From Acidobacteriota bacterium (GTDB lineage: Bacteria > Acidobacteriota > Blastocatellia > Pyrinomonadales > Pyrinomonadaceae): a DNA stretch of 64,000 bases. Where the stretch lies: assembly GCA_029781855.1 (NCBI GenBank), contig JAKOVX010000136.1:1-64000 (forward strand), given 5' to 3'. The notes below the pieces were generated by a model that was not told the origin of the DNA, searched no databases, and worked only from the letters and a program-made list of their open reading frames with translations. A program made the translations under genes and the position numbers. How positions within the stretch are numbered: position 1 is the first letter of the stretch; each line of letters starts with the position of its first letter. Positions 34,904 to 44,316 of the stretch are shown piece after piece.

Positions 34904-34932
34904 TTGACATTGGCCGATAATTTGTGTTAATC
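34904..34932 (+). promoter_or_regulatory. Possible sigma-70-type promoter
   Basis: A perfect TTGACA (34904) is followed 17 bases later by TTAATC (34927), a weak -10. It would start transcription about 50 bases ahead of the large secreted-protein gene. The rest of the gap from 34690 holds the operon terminator and nothing else recognised. Confidence 0.4.
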
Positions 34933-34991
34933 TCATAGTCCATTGATTTACTACGGCCAAATGTTCGATCTGGCCGGGGAGTGACGAAATT

Positions 34992-37394
34992 GTGAAAGGA
35001 AATATCCATTGGCGTAACGTGATCATTGCCGCGATTCTCTGTTGGGTCTTCTTATCCCCGGTTCCCGTCTCATCGCAAACGAGAGTCGCGACGTTTCCGG
35101 CCAGCCGATCAAAATCCAAAAGGACAAAAAAGGCATCATCAACAAAACAACAGGTGCGGGTCAATGAAGCCTCGAAACCGGACGTAAAAGCGTACGGTCC
35201 GGACGATCAGATAGCCGGCACACCGTATTACGGTGGAAAGGGCATCACCGAGACGGTTTCTCAGCTAATGAGGCGTGAAAGAAACACACCGAAAAAGGGT
35301 TTTGACCCGAACTTTGTCGAGGAGCGCCCCGAGGTCGAGGAATTTATCCCTAAAAAGGTCCAGCCGGCAGGAGCGTTGGCGGTTCCCCGATTTCCGTATG
35401 ACCCGTCTGACGACAATGTGATCCGGAATAGCTTTCTCCCGCAGACCGTTGGGATAAGTGTCGCCGGACCTGGCCGAACGGCAGATTCGCTTGGGGCGAT
35501 CCCTCCGGACAGCGTTGGTGACGTCGGTCCGACCCAGGTCCTGATGCACGTAAACGGGCGAGTTAAGGTCTACGACAAATTTACTGGAGCAGTCGGTGGC
35601 CTCGACGTGGCCGACACTACATTCTGGAACTCGGTCCGTAACGCGCAGGGAATATCCGATCCGCGTGTCGAATATGACCGTTTGAGTGGACGTTGGTTCC
35701 TGGTCATGATCAATGTTGCAGCTACCCAAAACCGGATCATGATCGCCGTCAGCAGCGGCCCGACAATAACGAATTCGTCGAGTTTTACGTTTTACCAGAT
35801 CACGACCGCAACTCAGTTCCTCGACTACCCGAGCCTCGGAGTTGACGCAAATGCGTTATATATTGGCGGAAACATATTCACCACCTCTACCGGATCTTTT
35901 GCGAGTACGAGGGGCTATGTCATCAACAAGGCGAATCTGATCGGTGGTACGCTGAACGCGACGGTTTTCGATAATATTGGCACGACCTCGGCCGGGCCGT
36001 ATGCACCGCAAGGCGTAAGTAATGATGATCCGGCCGCGACCGAAGGCTATTTTATCGGTGTCGATACGGCTTCGTTCTCGCTGCTGCAGATCCGCCGGGT
36101 CTCGAATCCGGGGGGCACGCCTACAATATCGGGCAATATTTCGCTCTCCGTTCCAGCTACAGTTTATCCATTGGGGCCGCAGACAGGGCGAGCGGTTCCG
36201 TACCAAGGACGAACAGGTACGAAGACGTTGGACGATCTTGATGACCGCCTGTTTCAAGCTCAGATCCTAAGGGACAATATCAGCGGTGTCGCGAGGTTGT
36301 GGACCGCACATAATATTCAGGTTACGAGTGCGGGGGTTGCCAACAACACGGGCGGTCGCGATGGTTCGCGGTGGTATGAAATTGGCAACCTGACATCAAC
36401 GCCTGCCCTGATCCAATCTGGGACCCTATTTGACTCGGCCGGATCAAATCCCAACAGTTTTTGGATACCGAGTGTTGCTGTTTCGGGCCAGGGACATATG
36501 GCGATCGGAAGCAGCTCGGCAGGTCTCGCCAGATTTCCGGCTTTGTATGCATCCGGCAGGCTGAGAACTGATACATTGGGTACGATTCAGGCCCCGACCG
36601 AGATTCAAACAAGTACGACTAGCTACAATCTGCAAACGGGGAACGTCGTTCAGCGTTGGGGCGACTACTCGAAGACAACCGTCGATCCCTGTGACAACCA
36701 ATCGATGTGGCACGTCGGAGAATATTGCGATGTCGCCAATTCGTGGCGATTGCGCGCTGTCAAGCTTATCGCTCCGGCACCGCCCGCCAGCCTTACTCCC
36801 TTGCCCGCTTCGGCGGCTCGTGATACTGCAGGCGTCGACGTGGTCGTTACCGGAATCTCGCTCACCGGAACCGAATTTTATGATAATCCGGCTGGATTTA
36901 CATGCAATGCCTCTTGCTCGACGACCGGCACCGGTACCTGTCATATTGCGGCATCCGTCATAGCTTCGCCGCTCGCACCGACGGCGGCGTTAACCATCAA
37001 TAGCGTCACGTTTAACTCCCCGACCCAAGTAACTCTGAATATCAGCACCGTCGGTGCCTCGGTCGGAACACATACGATACAGATACGAAATCCGGACGGA
37101 CAGGCGACGAGTTTCGATTTCACGGTTCTGGCACCGACTGCCGCCGGGGTTTCGATCAGTGGTCGAGCTGTGACGTCTGCTGGCTTTGGTGTCACGAACG
37201 TATTGGTCACCTTGACGGATCGAAATGGAGTGTCAAGGCAGGCGATCACCGGTCCATTCGGTTACTATCGGTTTGACGATGTCGAAACCGGGCAGAATTA
37301 TGTTATCTCGGCAACGTCGAAGCGGTTCCAATTCTCATCTCGAATCGTAAGCGTTAACGACGAGTTGACCGATCTGGACCTTGTGGCGCAGTGA
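34992..37394 (+). CDS. Large secreted protein with C-terminal CarbopepD_reg domain
   Basis: The protein has 800 residues and starts at GTG, with GGGGAG about ten bases upstream and a signal peptide ending VSSQ. The middle is beta-rich with many Asn, Thr and Ser residues and no recognised family; it contains a beta-propeller-like phrase DSLGAIPPDSVGDVGPTQVLMHVNG. Residues about 590-700 contain an IPT/TIG-like segment, and the last 85 residues are a CarbopepD_reg sandwich (ISGRAVTSAGFGVTNVLVTLTD). Most likely a surface or secreted adhesive protein. Substrate and function are unknown. Confidence 0.8.
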   Translation: MKGNIHWRNVIIAAILCWVFLSPVPVSSQTRVATFPASRSKSKRTKKASSTKQQVRVNEASKPDVKAYGPDDQIAGTPYYGGKGITETVSQLMRRERNTPKKGFDPNFVEERPEVEEFIPKKVQPAGALAVPRFPYDPSDDNVIRNSFLPQTVGISVAGPGRTADSLGAIPPDSVGDVGPTQVLMHVNGRVKVYDKFTGAVGGLDVADTTFWNSVRNAQGISDPRVEYDRLSGRWFLVMINVAATQNRIMIAVSSGPTITNSSSFTFYQITTATQFLDYPSLGVDANALYIGGNIFTTSTGSFASTRGYVINKANLIGGTLNATVFDNIGTTSAGPYAPQGVSNDDPAATEGYFIGVDTASFSLLQIRRVSNPGGTPTISGNISLSVPATVYPLGPQTGRAVPYQGRTGTKTLDDLDDRLFQAQILRDNISGVARLWTAHNIQVTSAGVANNTGGRDGSRWYEIGNLTSTPALIQSGTLFDSAGSNPNSFWIPSVAVSGQGHMAIGSSSAGLARFPALYASGRLRTDTLGTIQAPTEIQTSTTSYNLQTGNVVQRWGDYSKTTVDPCDNQSMWHVGEYCDVANSWRLRAVKLIAPAPPASLTPLPASAARDTAGVDVVVTGISLTGTEFYDNPAGFTCNASCSTTGTGTCHIAASVIASPLAPTAALTINSVTFNSPTQVTLNISTVGASVGTHTIQIRNPDGQATSFDFTVLAPTAAGVSISGRAVTSAGFGVTNVLVTLTDRNGVSRQAITGPFGYYRFDDVETGQNYVISATSKRFQFSSRIVSVNDELTDLDLVAQ

Positions 37395-37404
37395 TCGAGT
37401 CAAT

Positions 37405-38115
37405 TTATTGACGGAAGGCATCGTCGAGTTGTTCGACGAATGCCAAATATTGCCCCACCTGCGCGGGTGACGCCAGCGTGCGGGAGGTATAGAAATACAG
37501 GCACTTTCCGGAACCCGCGACGCAAAGTTGCGGGTTTTGTTCAAAGTGGTCCAGGATGGACGGCTTGAAGAGCTTGCGGATCGCCGGTTCATCGTCGCCG
37601 TAAAGCAGGAACTGGCTGGAAAAACGCGGCCGCTCGGGAAAGTTAATATCGACGCGGCTGAGGGTATTGAGGACCTTTTCGAAAGTCCCCTCCGGACGAA
37701 GGTAAAACACGGGTAGCAAGAGGTCGTCCGAAACCAGGACTGCCATTGTTTGACGGGACGTCGTCGTGCCCGCACCGACATTGCCGATGTTCCTGTAAAC
37801 GAGGTCGAAGATCGCTACCTGGTGTCCACGTGAGCTGCCGGTCATCAGGTTTTCGAATTTGAGCTTTTCGCCTTCGAACAACTCAAAGTCCGCGAAAAAC
37901 GGTAGTGAGCCGAGATCGGCTTGCGGGGTGAACACGAATCCAATCTGCCGTGCCGCGGCCTCCATTTCCCTACCGCGGACGGTGTCGTAACGCCGGCGTT
38001 TGGCTGCCCGCGACATCAGAAACACGATGAACGCCAGCATCGCCACAAAGAGAATGACCGCGACGATCGCGAATAGCGCAAGGATTATCGGCACGATCGG
38101 TATCTGATCCTGCAT
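37405..38115 (-). CDS. Membrane-anchored protein of unknown function
   Basis: The protein has 236 residues. An N-terminal membrane helix (residues about 8-35) is followed by a basic stretch (RAAKRRRYD) and a soluble domain that resembles nothing I recognise. It has a strand-rich pattern with FLVYRNIGNV, PVFYLRPEG and SSQFLLYGDDE. It is convergent with the large secreted protein, ten bases apart, and lies 24 bases downstream of the SIMPL gene, so the two may be in one operon. Confidence 0.7.
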   Translation of the reverse strand: MQDQIPIVPIILALFAIVAVILFVAMLAFIVFLMSRAAKRRRYDTVRGREMEAAARQIGFVFTPQADLGSLPFFADFELFEGEKLKFENLMTGSSRGHQVAIFDLVYRNIGNVGAGTTTSRQTMAVLVSDDLLLPVFYLRPEGTFEKVLNTLSRVDINFPERPRFSSQFLLYGDDEPAIRKLFKPSILDHFEQNPQLCVAGSGKCLYFYTSRTLASPAQVGQYLAFVEQLDDAFRQ

Positions 38116-38139
38116 GGTTCGTTGGTGATCTAAATCGCC

Positions 38140-38877
38140 TTACCTCACTGCAAAGCTCACGTTTACCACCGCCGTCATATCCTTTTCGATCGTCGACGTA
38201 TCATACGTGCCATAGTCCGAAACCTCGGTCGAATCGGCGGCAGTTATCTGTAGTACGCCCATCTTGGCGGATTTCACTGATCCGATCGAATTTCCGGTAC
38301 TTGAGGCTATCCGATCGGCCCGCTCTTTGGCGTCCTTGGCCGCCTCGCCAAGCATCTCGATCTTAAGATCGCCTATCTTTGTGTAGTAATACTGCGGCGG
38401 TTTCGATTCGATCAAGATTCCCTGATTTATCAACTCGGTCGCCTCCCGAGCGATCTGGGCTATCTTCTGAACATCGTTAGATCGCACCTCGATCTGCTGC
38501 GATAGCGAGTAACCCGTGACCTCAGAGGTCTCGTTTCCATTGCTATCCGCCCTTTTTATCGGCGTTGTCGTGATGGACGAAACCGTCATCTGAGCCTCCG
38601 GTATGCCTTTCCCGATCAAGTATTGCTTGAGTTTCGGGATGCTGTCGGAGAGACTGCGATAGGCCTCGGTTAATTGTGGGGCCTGGGTCGCTATGCCGGC
38701 ATTCCACACGACAAGATCGGATGATATTCGGCGTTTGGCTGATCCGGTTACCGTTATCGCCTCGTCGCCGCGTTTGGCGGTCGAGTAGAACCAGCCAAAG
38801 ATCACGGACGAGAGCACTAGTCCGATTGCCAGTGCGATACCTGCGTTTATTGAAAAGCCTTTACGTTCACCGTCCAT
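38140..38877 (-). CDS. SIMPL-domain (DUF541) periplasmic protein
   Basis: The protein has 245 residues with an N-terminal membrane anchor (about 10-31) and the SIMPL domain: EAITVTGSAKRRISSDLVVWNAGI, then SVSSITTTPIKR, GYSLSQQIEVRS and the C-terminal KDMTAVVNVSFAV. Members are outward-facing envelope proteins linked to stress or signalling; the molecular role is poorly known. GGAGGTAATGTT lies upstream on the coding strand. Confidence 0.88.
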   Translation of the reverse strand: MDGERKGFSINAGIALAIGLVLSSVIFGWFYSTAKRGDEAITVTGSAKRRISSDLVVWNAGIATQAPQLTEAYRSLSDSIPKLKQYLIGKGIPEAQMTVSSITTTPIKRADSNGNETSEVTGYSLSQQIEVRSNDVQKIAQIAREATELINQGILIESKPPQYYYTKIGDLKIEMLGEAAKDAKERADRIASSTGNSIGSVKSAKMGVLQITAADSTEVSDYGTYDTSTIEKDMTAVVNVSFAVR

Positions 38878-39059
38878 AACATTACCTCCCTATTTTGCGC
38901 CGATCGTATTCCGATACATCATACTCCCGATCGGATATAGAAAATGTGATCTAGAACGTATTTTGATCCTTTTTGTAAAAAGCTCTAATTTGCAATTCCG
39001 ATGACCGAACGGTTACGATTGAGCATCAATATTGCGAACAGCAGAGGAGTAAAGATCAT

Positions 39060-39365
39060 ATGAAACTGCCAGGTGGAATGGACCTCGGATCGATGATGAG
39101 GCAGGCCCAGGAAATGCAGGAAAAGATGGGCCAGGAAATGAAACAGATGACCGTCGAGGCGGCAGCGGGCGGTGGTGCCGTTACGGTAAAAATGCGTGGT
39201 GATTTTGAGGTTTTGGCCGTCACGATCTCGCCAGATCTGGTCAAAGACGGAGATGTCGAGATGATCCAGGACCTGATGGTCGCCGCCCTCAACGAGGCGA
39301 GACGCAAGGTCGAGGAATCGCTCAAAGGCAAGCTCGGCGGCATGCTGCCCCCGGGACTGATCTAA
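39060..39365 (+). CDS. ybaB: Nucleoid-associated protein, YbaB/EbfC family
   Basis: This 101-residue protein is a small dimeric DNA-binding protein with the usual MMRQAQEMQEKMGQEMKQM helix, the VKMRGDFEVLAVTISPDL strand block and a C-terminal helix ending in GLI. GAGGAG precedes the ATG. It lies directly upstream of recR, the usual neighbour in many bacteria. Confidence 0.95.
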   Translation: MKLPGGMDLGSMMRQAQEMQEKMGQEMKQMTVEAAAGGGAVTVKMRGDFEVLAVTISPDLVKDGDVEMIQDLMVAALNEARRKVEESLKGKLGGMLPPGLI

Positions 39366-39382
39366 AGAATGGTGAACTGTGA

Positions 39383-39433
39383 GTGGTGAGTGATGAGCGG
39401 ATGACTATTCACATATCACTCATCACTCATCAC
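39383..39433. repeat. Inverted repeat between ybaB and recR
   Basis: A 15-base arm at 39383-39397 pairs with 39419-39433 (one G-T wobble) around a 21-base loop. Both arms are built of repeated TGATGAG/CTCATCA units. It is not followed by a T run. It lies in the 90-base gap between ybaB and recR, so it may affect transcript stability or read-through. Confidence 0.75.
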
Positions 39434-39455
39434 TTTTCAAATATCACTATTCCTT

Positions 39456-40070
39456 ATGTTGGATTATTCAGAACCGGTCGCCAAGCTGATCGACGAATTC
39501 AAACGTCTGCCGGGTATCGGCGGCAAGTCAGCCCAACGGCTGGCTTTTTACATTTTGCGGCGGCCGCTGGCGGAGGTCGAGCAGTTTGCCGAGGCACTGC
39601 GTGAAGTCAAAGAAAAGATCGTATTTTGCTCGGTCTGCAACAATCTTACGGACGTAGACCCCTGTCTTTATTGTTCTAATCCGAAACGCGACCGCTCGGT
39701 GATCTGCATTGTCGAAGAGCCGTACAACCTCGTTGCGGTTGAAAAAACGCGCTCGTTTAAAGGGCTCTACCACATCCTGCACGGATCGCTCTCGCCACTG
39801 CGGGGCGTCGGCCCGGACGAACTGATGCTCGCTAACATTTTTCCGCGGCTAAAGCCCGAAAATAACGAAGGCGTCGAGATCAAGGAGATAATCGTCGCCA
39901 CAAACCCAACGACCGAGGGCGAGGCTACGGCAAACTACATTGCCCGTCTGCTCAAACCGCTAGGCGTTTATGTCTCTCGCATTGCGATGGGAATGCCGGT
40001 CGGTTCCGACCTGGAATTTGTCGACGAGGTCACGATGGACAAGGCTCTCTCAAATCGCCACGAGATCTGA
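39456..40070 (+). CDS. recR: Recombination protein RecR
   Basis: This 204-residue protein loads RecA at gaps with RecF/RecO. The N-terminal helix-hairpin-helix ([14 protein letters not shown]) is followed by a four-Cys zinc finger (Cys58, 61, 70 and 73, [16 protein letters not shown]), then the Toprim domain starting [27 protein letters not shown]. All parts are in place and the length is normal. It lies downstream of ybaB. Confidence 0.97.
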   Translation: MLDYSEPVAKLIDEFKRLPGIGGKSAQRLAFYILRRPLAEVEQFAEALREVKEKIVFCSVCNNLTDVDPCLYCSNPKRDRSVICIVEEPYNLVAVEKTRSFKGLYHILHGSLSPLRGVGPDELMLANIFPRLKPENNEGVEIKEIIVATNPTTEGEATANYIARLLKPLGVYVSRIAMGMPVGSDLEFVDEVTMDKALSNRHEI

Positions 40071-40087
40071 AAACGCCAATTACTCAT

Positions 40088-40549
40088 ATGCCAAAATTGT
40101 GGAAAAAGGGACGTGGGAAGCTTGGGCCGTTCGAGCCGCTATTGGGTAAATGGGTCGCCGAGGCAACATCGCCGATGGGGCCGATGCGATGTACTCGCAC
40201 ACTCGAACCGATACTCGGCGGGCATTATTTGCAACTGACTGCTGAGTGGGTGTTCGGCTCGATGGAGAAAGGGAAGGCTTATCGGGAGCTTGCCCTGATC
40301 GGCGTGGGCGACGACAAACAGGTGTGTTTCTGGTCGTTTACGTCGGATGGAAAGCGTTCCGAGGGAAAGTTGGTTGATGTGACCGACGTTCACCCCGAGG
40401 CAATCGGGTTTGAGGCCCAAATGCCTGCGGGGCTAGCCCGAATGATCTATTGGCCCGATGTCGACGGCGGATATCACTGGGCCGTCGAATCAAAGACGAA
40501 AAAGGGTTGGAACCGGTTCACCGAACATCACTACCATCCGGCAAAATGA
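40088..40549 (+). CDS. DUF1579-like protein
   Basis: The protein has 153 residues and no signal peptide. It resembles the DUF1579 beta-barrel family: FEPLLGKWVAEATSPMGPMRCTRTLEPILGGHYLQLTAEW, then GVGDDKQVCFWSFTSDGKRSEG. It starts 17 bases after recR on the same strand, and is followed by the convergent pyrE gene. Function is unknown. Confidence 0.75.
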   Translation: MPKLWKKGRGKLGPFEPLLGKWVAEATSPMGPMRCTRTLEPILGGHYLQLTAEWVFGSMEKGKAYRELALIGVGDDKQVCFWSFTSDGKRSEGKLVDVTDVHPEAIGFEAQMPAGLARMIYWPDVDGGYHWAVESKTKKGWNRFTEHHYHPAK

Positions 40550-40579
40550 CATCCGTCGGCGGACAAGGCCGGCATTTCG

Positions 40580-41194
40580 CTAGTATCGAACCTTTTGTTC
40601 CGCAGCATCCGACGCGCTTCTGGACCGACGCCATTCCTCTTCCGTATCGTAAAAATTAACATCAAATGAGAGCAGGCTTTTGACCGGGATACCGTCGAAG
40701 TCGGTTGGAGCATCCTCAAATTTCGCGATGACCCCGACCCCGATGACCTGTGCCCCGAGTTCACGAACGAGGCCGATCGTTTCCGCTATCGCCCGGCCCG
40801 ACCGCAGGATGTCATCGACGATGATCGCCGGATACACGTCACCGTCGCCTATGAACTGGCGAAACTGACGCTTTCCATCCTCCATTTCCGCCCAGTAGAT
40901 CTGGTCGGCACCGAGCGCTTCGCGAACCCCGAATGCGACCATGATCCCTCCCGGGCTCGGGCTAATGATAGAAACTTTAGGAAGCATGCTCGACACGCTC
41001 TTTTGCATCCGGAACATACGGCTCAGGCCGACAGACAGCACGCGTGCATTGTCGTAGTAACGAAACGCGAGCGGCATCTGGAAATAGTGCGAGGCATGCT
41101 TGCCGCTGGGATAAATGAAATGTCCTTTTTGGTACGCGCCGGTCGAGGACAGGATCTTCATTACAGAATCGGGTGACGGGATTAAATTGACCAT
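40580..41194 (-). CDS. pyrE: Orotate phosphoribosyltransferase-like protein
   Basis: The protein has 204 residues. The PRPP-binding signature AIIVDDILRSGRA lies at residues 123-135. The N-terminal block GHFIYPSGKHASHYFQMPLAF matches the substrate-entry region of OPRT enzymes. The usual Thr-Gly in the signature reads Ser-Gly here, which is tolerated. It would convert orotate and PRPP to OMP. No other pyrimidine gene is next to it, and it ends convergent with the DUF1579-like gene, so a less specific phosphoribosyltransferase is possible. Confidence 0.78.
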   Translation of the reverse strand: MVNLIPSPDSVMKILSSTGAYQKGHFIYPSGKHASHYFQMPLAFRYYDNARVLSVGLSRMFRMQKSVSSMLPKVSIISPSPGGIMVAFGVREALGADQIYWAEMEDGKRQFRQFIGDGDVYPAIIVDDILRSGRAIAETIGLVRELGAQVIGVGVIAKFEDAPTDFDGIPVKSLLSFDVNFYDTEEEWRRSRSASDAAEQKVRY

Positions 41195-41250
41195 TCAAAA
41201 ACTCCTGATTTTACTCAAAGTATCGATTCTAGACAGTCCTATGGCGATTA

Positions 41251-41703
41251 TCAAACATCCGGCAGCAAAACTTTACGGATCAAAAACTGTTGATCGAGAT
41301 TCATTTCCGGTGGGATGCTTTCCGGTGCAAACCAAACGAGTTCCAGTATTTCGCGGCTCAGTACCGTTCCTTTCCCCGAACTCCTGGCTGTAAAGAGTAT
41401 CTCGACGTGGCGTTTGAACGTCCTCGTCCTTAGCAGTTTCACGTCCCTTAGGTCGATCCCGGTCTCTTCCTTTAGTTCCCTTCGAAATGCTGCCTCCGGC
41501 TGCTCGCCGAACTTGATAAAGCCACCCGGCAAACCCCATCCCGAACGGGGGCGAAGCAGGTGGTTGAGCAGGAGCACGCGGCCTTCGTCGTCGGTAATGA
41601 TGCCGGCCACCGACACGTTGAATGTCGGCTGCGTCAACCGCGTAATTTTCGTCCGTGCCCACGGGGGCAATCTTTTCCAAATTTTACCTAACGATTTGAG
41701 CAT
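41251..41703 (-). CDS. NUDIX hydrolase
   Basis: This 150-residue protein hydrolyses a nucleoside diphosphate linked to another moiety. The NUDIX box is complete: Gly61, Glu67, Arg75-Glu76 and Glu79-Glu80-x-Gly82 in GGFIKFGEQPEAAFRRELKE. The open frame extends to a TTG at 41742, but the ATG at 41703 begins the segment typical of homologues (LKSLGKIWKRLPPWARTKITRLTQPTF), so it is preferred. Substrate cannot be predicted. Confidence 0.88.
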   Translation of the reverse strand: MLKSLGKIWKRLPPWARTKITRLTQPTFNVSVAGIITDDEGRVLLLNHLLRPRSGWGLPGGFIKFGEQPEAAFRRELKEETGIDLRDVKLLRTRTFKRHVEILFTARSSGKGTVLSREILELVWFAPESIPPEMNLDQQFLIRKVLLPDV

Positions 41704-41834
41704 CCGAGGTGCGAAATAGAGGGCTGTGTTTATGGAATACAAACATTGATAAACATTTATTAACAGTAAGGACGAACAGAAAAAAGCGTCCGTGAACCCT
41801 CATCATACCAGTTTTATTTCGGCGGTATATTACA

Positions 41835-43817
41835 ATGTATAGAACCCTCACGATTAGATCGGTCGTTGCCTTAATTGGACTTCTATTATTGGCGTCTGCG
41901 GCATTCGGCCAGTCAGATGCGCTGAGAAACGACCTTCGGACATTTTTCAAAAATGTGGACGTAGTTTCCATATCCGATACAAAGGCTGCGTCGGGGAATC
42001 ATCGCGTTCGTTTTGAACAGGGCGGCAAACAGGTCGAGCTCGCACTCGAACCGCACGACATACGTGCCGCAAATTATAGATCGGTGGACACCGGAATGAA
42101 CGGGGAAACGACTCTTGGACGCCTTGGTGTGAACACCTTTAAGGGTTCGATTTCGGGAGTTGTCGGTTCCGATGCTCGAATAAATATCAACGGTTCGGAT
42201 ATCGAGGGTTACTTCCGATCGGCCGGAGAACAGTATTTTGTCGAACCTGCGACCAATTACTCGCCGAATGCCACTAAAGGTGAATTCGTAGTCTATAAAA
42301 TGGAAGATGCGGTCGGCGGCGATTCGTTTGCGTGTTCGTCGAAGCTGGACGAAAAGATCCAACTCGGACGCGAGATCGCCTCGACCGGTGTTTCAAGCGT
42401 GTCACCAGCGTTGAAACGACTCGAGATCGCGACTGAGGCAGACGCCGAATACGTCTCGACGCTTGGCGGCCCGACTTTGGCGAACGCCGAGATCCTCGGG
42501 ATCCTGAACGTCGTCGAAGGACTCTACACTGACCAGCTGGTTCTCGATATTCGAGTTGTTTTTCAACACACTTGGTCCGCGCCCGACCCGTACACGGGTG
42601 CGAACCCGGAGGCCCTCGTTCGCAGCTTTCAGGCCTACTGGAACGCCAATTATCCGCTGTCATCTGTAAGACGCGACACGGCACATCTATTCACCGGAAA
42701 GGCGCAGGCTGTCTCGCAGGGATGGGCATTCATCGGTGTCGTTTGCCAGAACCCGACATTTGCTTACGGTTTGAGCGGATACGTCAGTTGGGCGCCCGCA
42801 AAGTATCTGATCACGGCACACGAGGTCGGCCATAATCTCGGTGCCAATCACGTAGATGCAGCTCAGTCCTGTGCAAACTCACTGATGAATGCATCACTCT
42901 CTGGTTCGACTCCGATGTCGTTTTGCACGTATTCACAGAGCGAGGTCCAGAATTTCACTTCAGCGAACAATGAATGTCTGACCGTCACATCCGGTTGCAG
43001 ATTCGATTTTGACGGCGATTCGAAGGCCGACATATCTCTCTTCAGGCCTTCGAACGGTGCATGGTACCTTTCCCGGAGCACCGCCGGATTCATCGGGATC
43101 CAATTTGGACAGGCCGGCGACAGGCCGGTCGCGGCCGATTACGACGGCGACGGAATGTCCGATCCGGCCGTATATCGCAACGGCGTGTGGTATCGGCTAT
43201 TCAGTGCGACCAATACGTACGATGCAGTCAGTTTCGGCCTCTCAACAGATGTTCCTGCGCCGGCGGATTTTGACGGCGACGGCAAAGCGGACCTTGCGGT
43301 CTTCCGACCATCGACAGGTGTCTGGTATCAGCAGTTGAGCGGAAATGGTGCGTTTTCGGCGACCGCCTTTGGCCAGGACGGTGACGTTCCGGTAGCCGCT
43401 GACTACGATGGTGACGGCAAGGCCGACATTAATCTCTTCCGGCCGTCCAACGGTGTCTGGTATCGGCTCTTCAGCGGGACCGGCGGATTTTATGCGGTCC
43501 AGTTCGGAGCGAACGGCGACAAGCCGGTCACCGGCGATTTTGATGGCGACGGCAAAGCGGACACGGCAGTTTGGCGGCCATCGACCGGAGTTTGGTACGT
43601 ATTGCGGGCGGACAACTCGTTCTACGCAACGGGTTTTGGCATGGCAGGAGATATCCCGGTGCCGGCCGATTTTGACGGCGACGGCAAGGCGGACGTGGCG
43701 GTATTCAGGCCGAGCAGCGGCGTCTGGTATAGGCTAAATAGCAGCAATGGCGGGTTCAGTGCCTATTCATTCGGATTGTTGAATGACGAGCCGGCTCCGG
43801 CATCGTACATTCCGTAG
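41835..43817 (+). CDS. Secreted reprolysin-like (M12-type) metalloprotease with six-blade VCBS/FG-GAP domain
   Basis: This 660-residue protein has a signal peptide (ends AAFGQ), a propeptide-like region and a metzincin catalytic domain with HEVGHNLGANH (His329, Glu330, His333, His339). The C-terminal 265 residues hold six repeats of the form DFDGDGKADLAVFRPSTGVWY, each with a calcium-binding DxDGDxxxD loop, consistent with a six-bladed beta-propeller. It ends with a strong terminator. The likely role is extracellular proteolysis with the propeller binding a substrate or surface. Confidence 0.9.
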   Translation: MYRTLTIRSVVALIGLLLLASAAFGQSDALRNDLRTFFKNVDVVSISDTKAASGNHRVRFEQGGKQVELALEPHDIRAANYRSVDTGMNGETTLGRLGVNTFKGSISGVVGSDARININGSDIEGYFRSAGEQYFVEPATNYSPNATKGEFVVYKMEDAVGGDSFACSSKLDEKIQLGREIASTGVSSVSPALKRLEIATEADAEYVSTLGGPTLANAEILGILNVVEGLYTDQLVLDIRVVFQHTWSAPDPYTGANPEALVRSFQAYWNANYPLSSVRRDTAHLFTGKAQAVSQGWAFIGVVCQNPTFAYGLSGYVSWAPAKYLITAHEVGHNLGANHVDAAQSCANSLMNASLSGSTPMSFCTYSQSEVQNFTSANNECLTVTSGCRFDFDGDSKADISLFRPSNGAWYLSRSTAGFIGIQFGQAGDRPVAADYDGDGMSDPAVYRNGVWYRLFSATNTYDAVSFGLSTDVPAPADFDGDGKADLAVFRPSTGVWYQQLSGNGAFSATAFGQDGDVPVAADYDGDGKADINLFRPSNGVWYRLFSGTGGFYAVQFGANGDKPVTGDFDGDGKADTAVWRPSTGVWYVLRADNSFYATGFGMAGDIPVPADFDGDGKADVAVFRPSSGVWYRLNSSNGGFSAYSFGLLNDEPAPASYIP

Positions 43818-43849
43818 GGACGCAAATGTCAACTTGGAACTATCTCATC

Positions 43850-43878
43850 GAGCGGTCAATTCGGCCGCTCGTTTTTTT
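43850..43878 (+). terminator. Rho-independent terminator of the VCBS metalloprotease gene
   Basis: An eight-base-pair stem (GAGCGGTC / GGCCGCTC, one G-T pair) around an AATTC loop is followed by G and seven T residues. Confidence 0.85.
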
Positions 43879-43907
43879 GAGCCCGGGTTTGCTAGAATCA
43901 CGTCTGA

Positions 43908-44315
43908 ATGAGTCTGAAACTCGATACGAGCGATGTGGGCCGGGTCTTCTCGTGGACCGATGTGAGCACGATCCACCGCTCACGCAACGGCATCTATCAG
44001 AGCGATGGACGTCTGGTTTCTTTGTTGACCGATTTTGGCAAGATCAATCCGTGCTATCCGGATTTTCACGGTGACACAACTGATGTAATTCATTACACCG
44101 GCTCAGGCCGCCGTGGGAACCAAAAACTGGATCTGGCGAACGGTGCGTTGCATAGCGCGATCGAGACAGGACTCGCCGTTCCGCTTTTTTGCAAGCTGGG
44201 GGTCAACCGCTGGGAGTTTATGGGACACTGGCAGGTCACTGACGGTAAATATATCTTCGACGAAAGCGCTGAAAGGATGGTGTGGAAATTCACCCTGACG
44301 CGTTCAGGCGCGTAG
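43908..44315 (+). CDS. Small stand-alone SRA-like (modified-DNA reader type) protein
   Basis: The protein has 135 residues with no other domain. The segment DVIHYTGSGRRGNQKLDLANGALHSA (residues 59-84) and the later GVNRWEFMGHWQVTDG match, in my reading, the SRA-like domain of ScoMcrA-type type IV restriction enzymes, where the typical pattern is YTGxGxxGxQ followed by gN.AL and vplF. Such domains bind modified bases. Here the nuclease domain is missing. It has no strong ribosome site upstream and is followed at once by the convergent proC gene. It is an inference from motif resemblance. Confidence 0.55.
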   Translation: MSLKLDTSDVGRVFSWTDVSTIHRSRNGIYQSDGRLVSLLTDFGKINPCYPDFHGDTTDVIHYTGSGRRGNQKLDLANGALHSAIETGLAVPLFCKLGVNRWEFMGHWQVTDGKYIFDESAERMVWKFTLTRSGA

Positions 44316-44316
44316 C

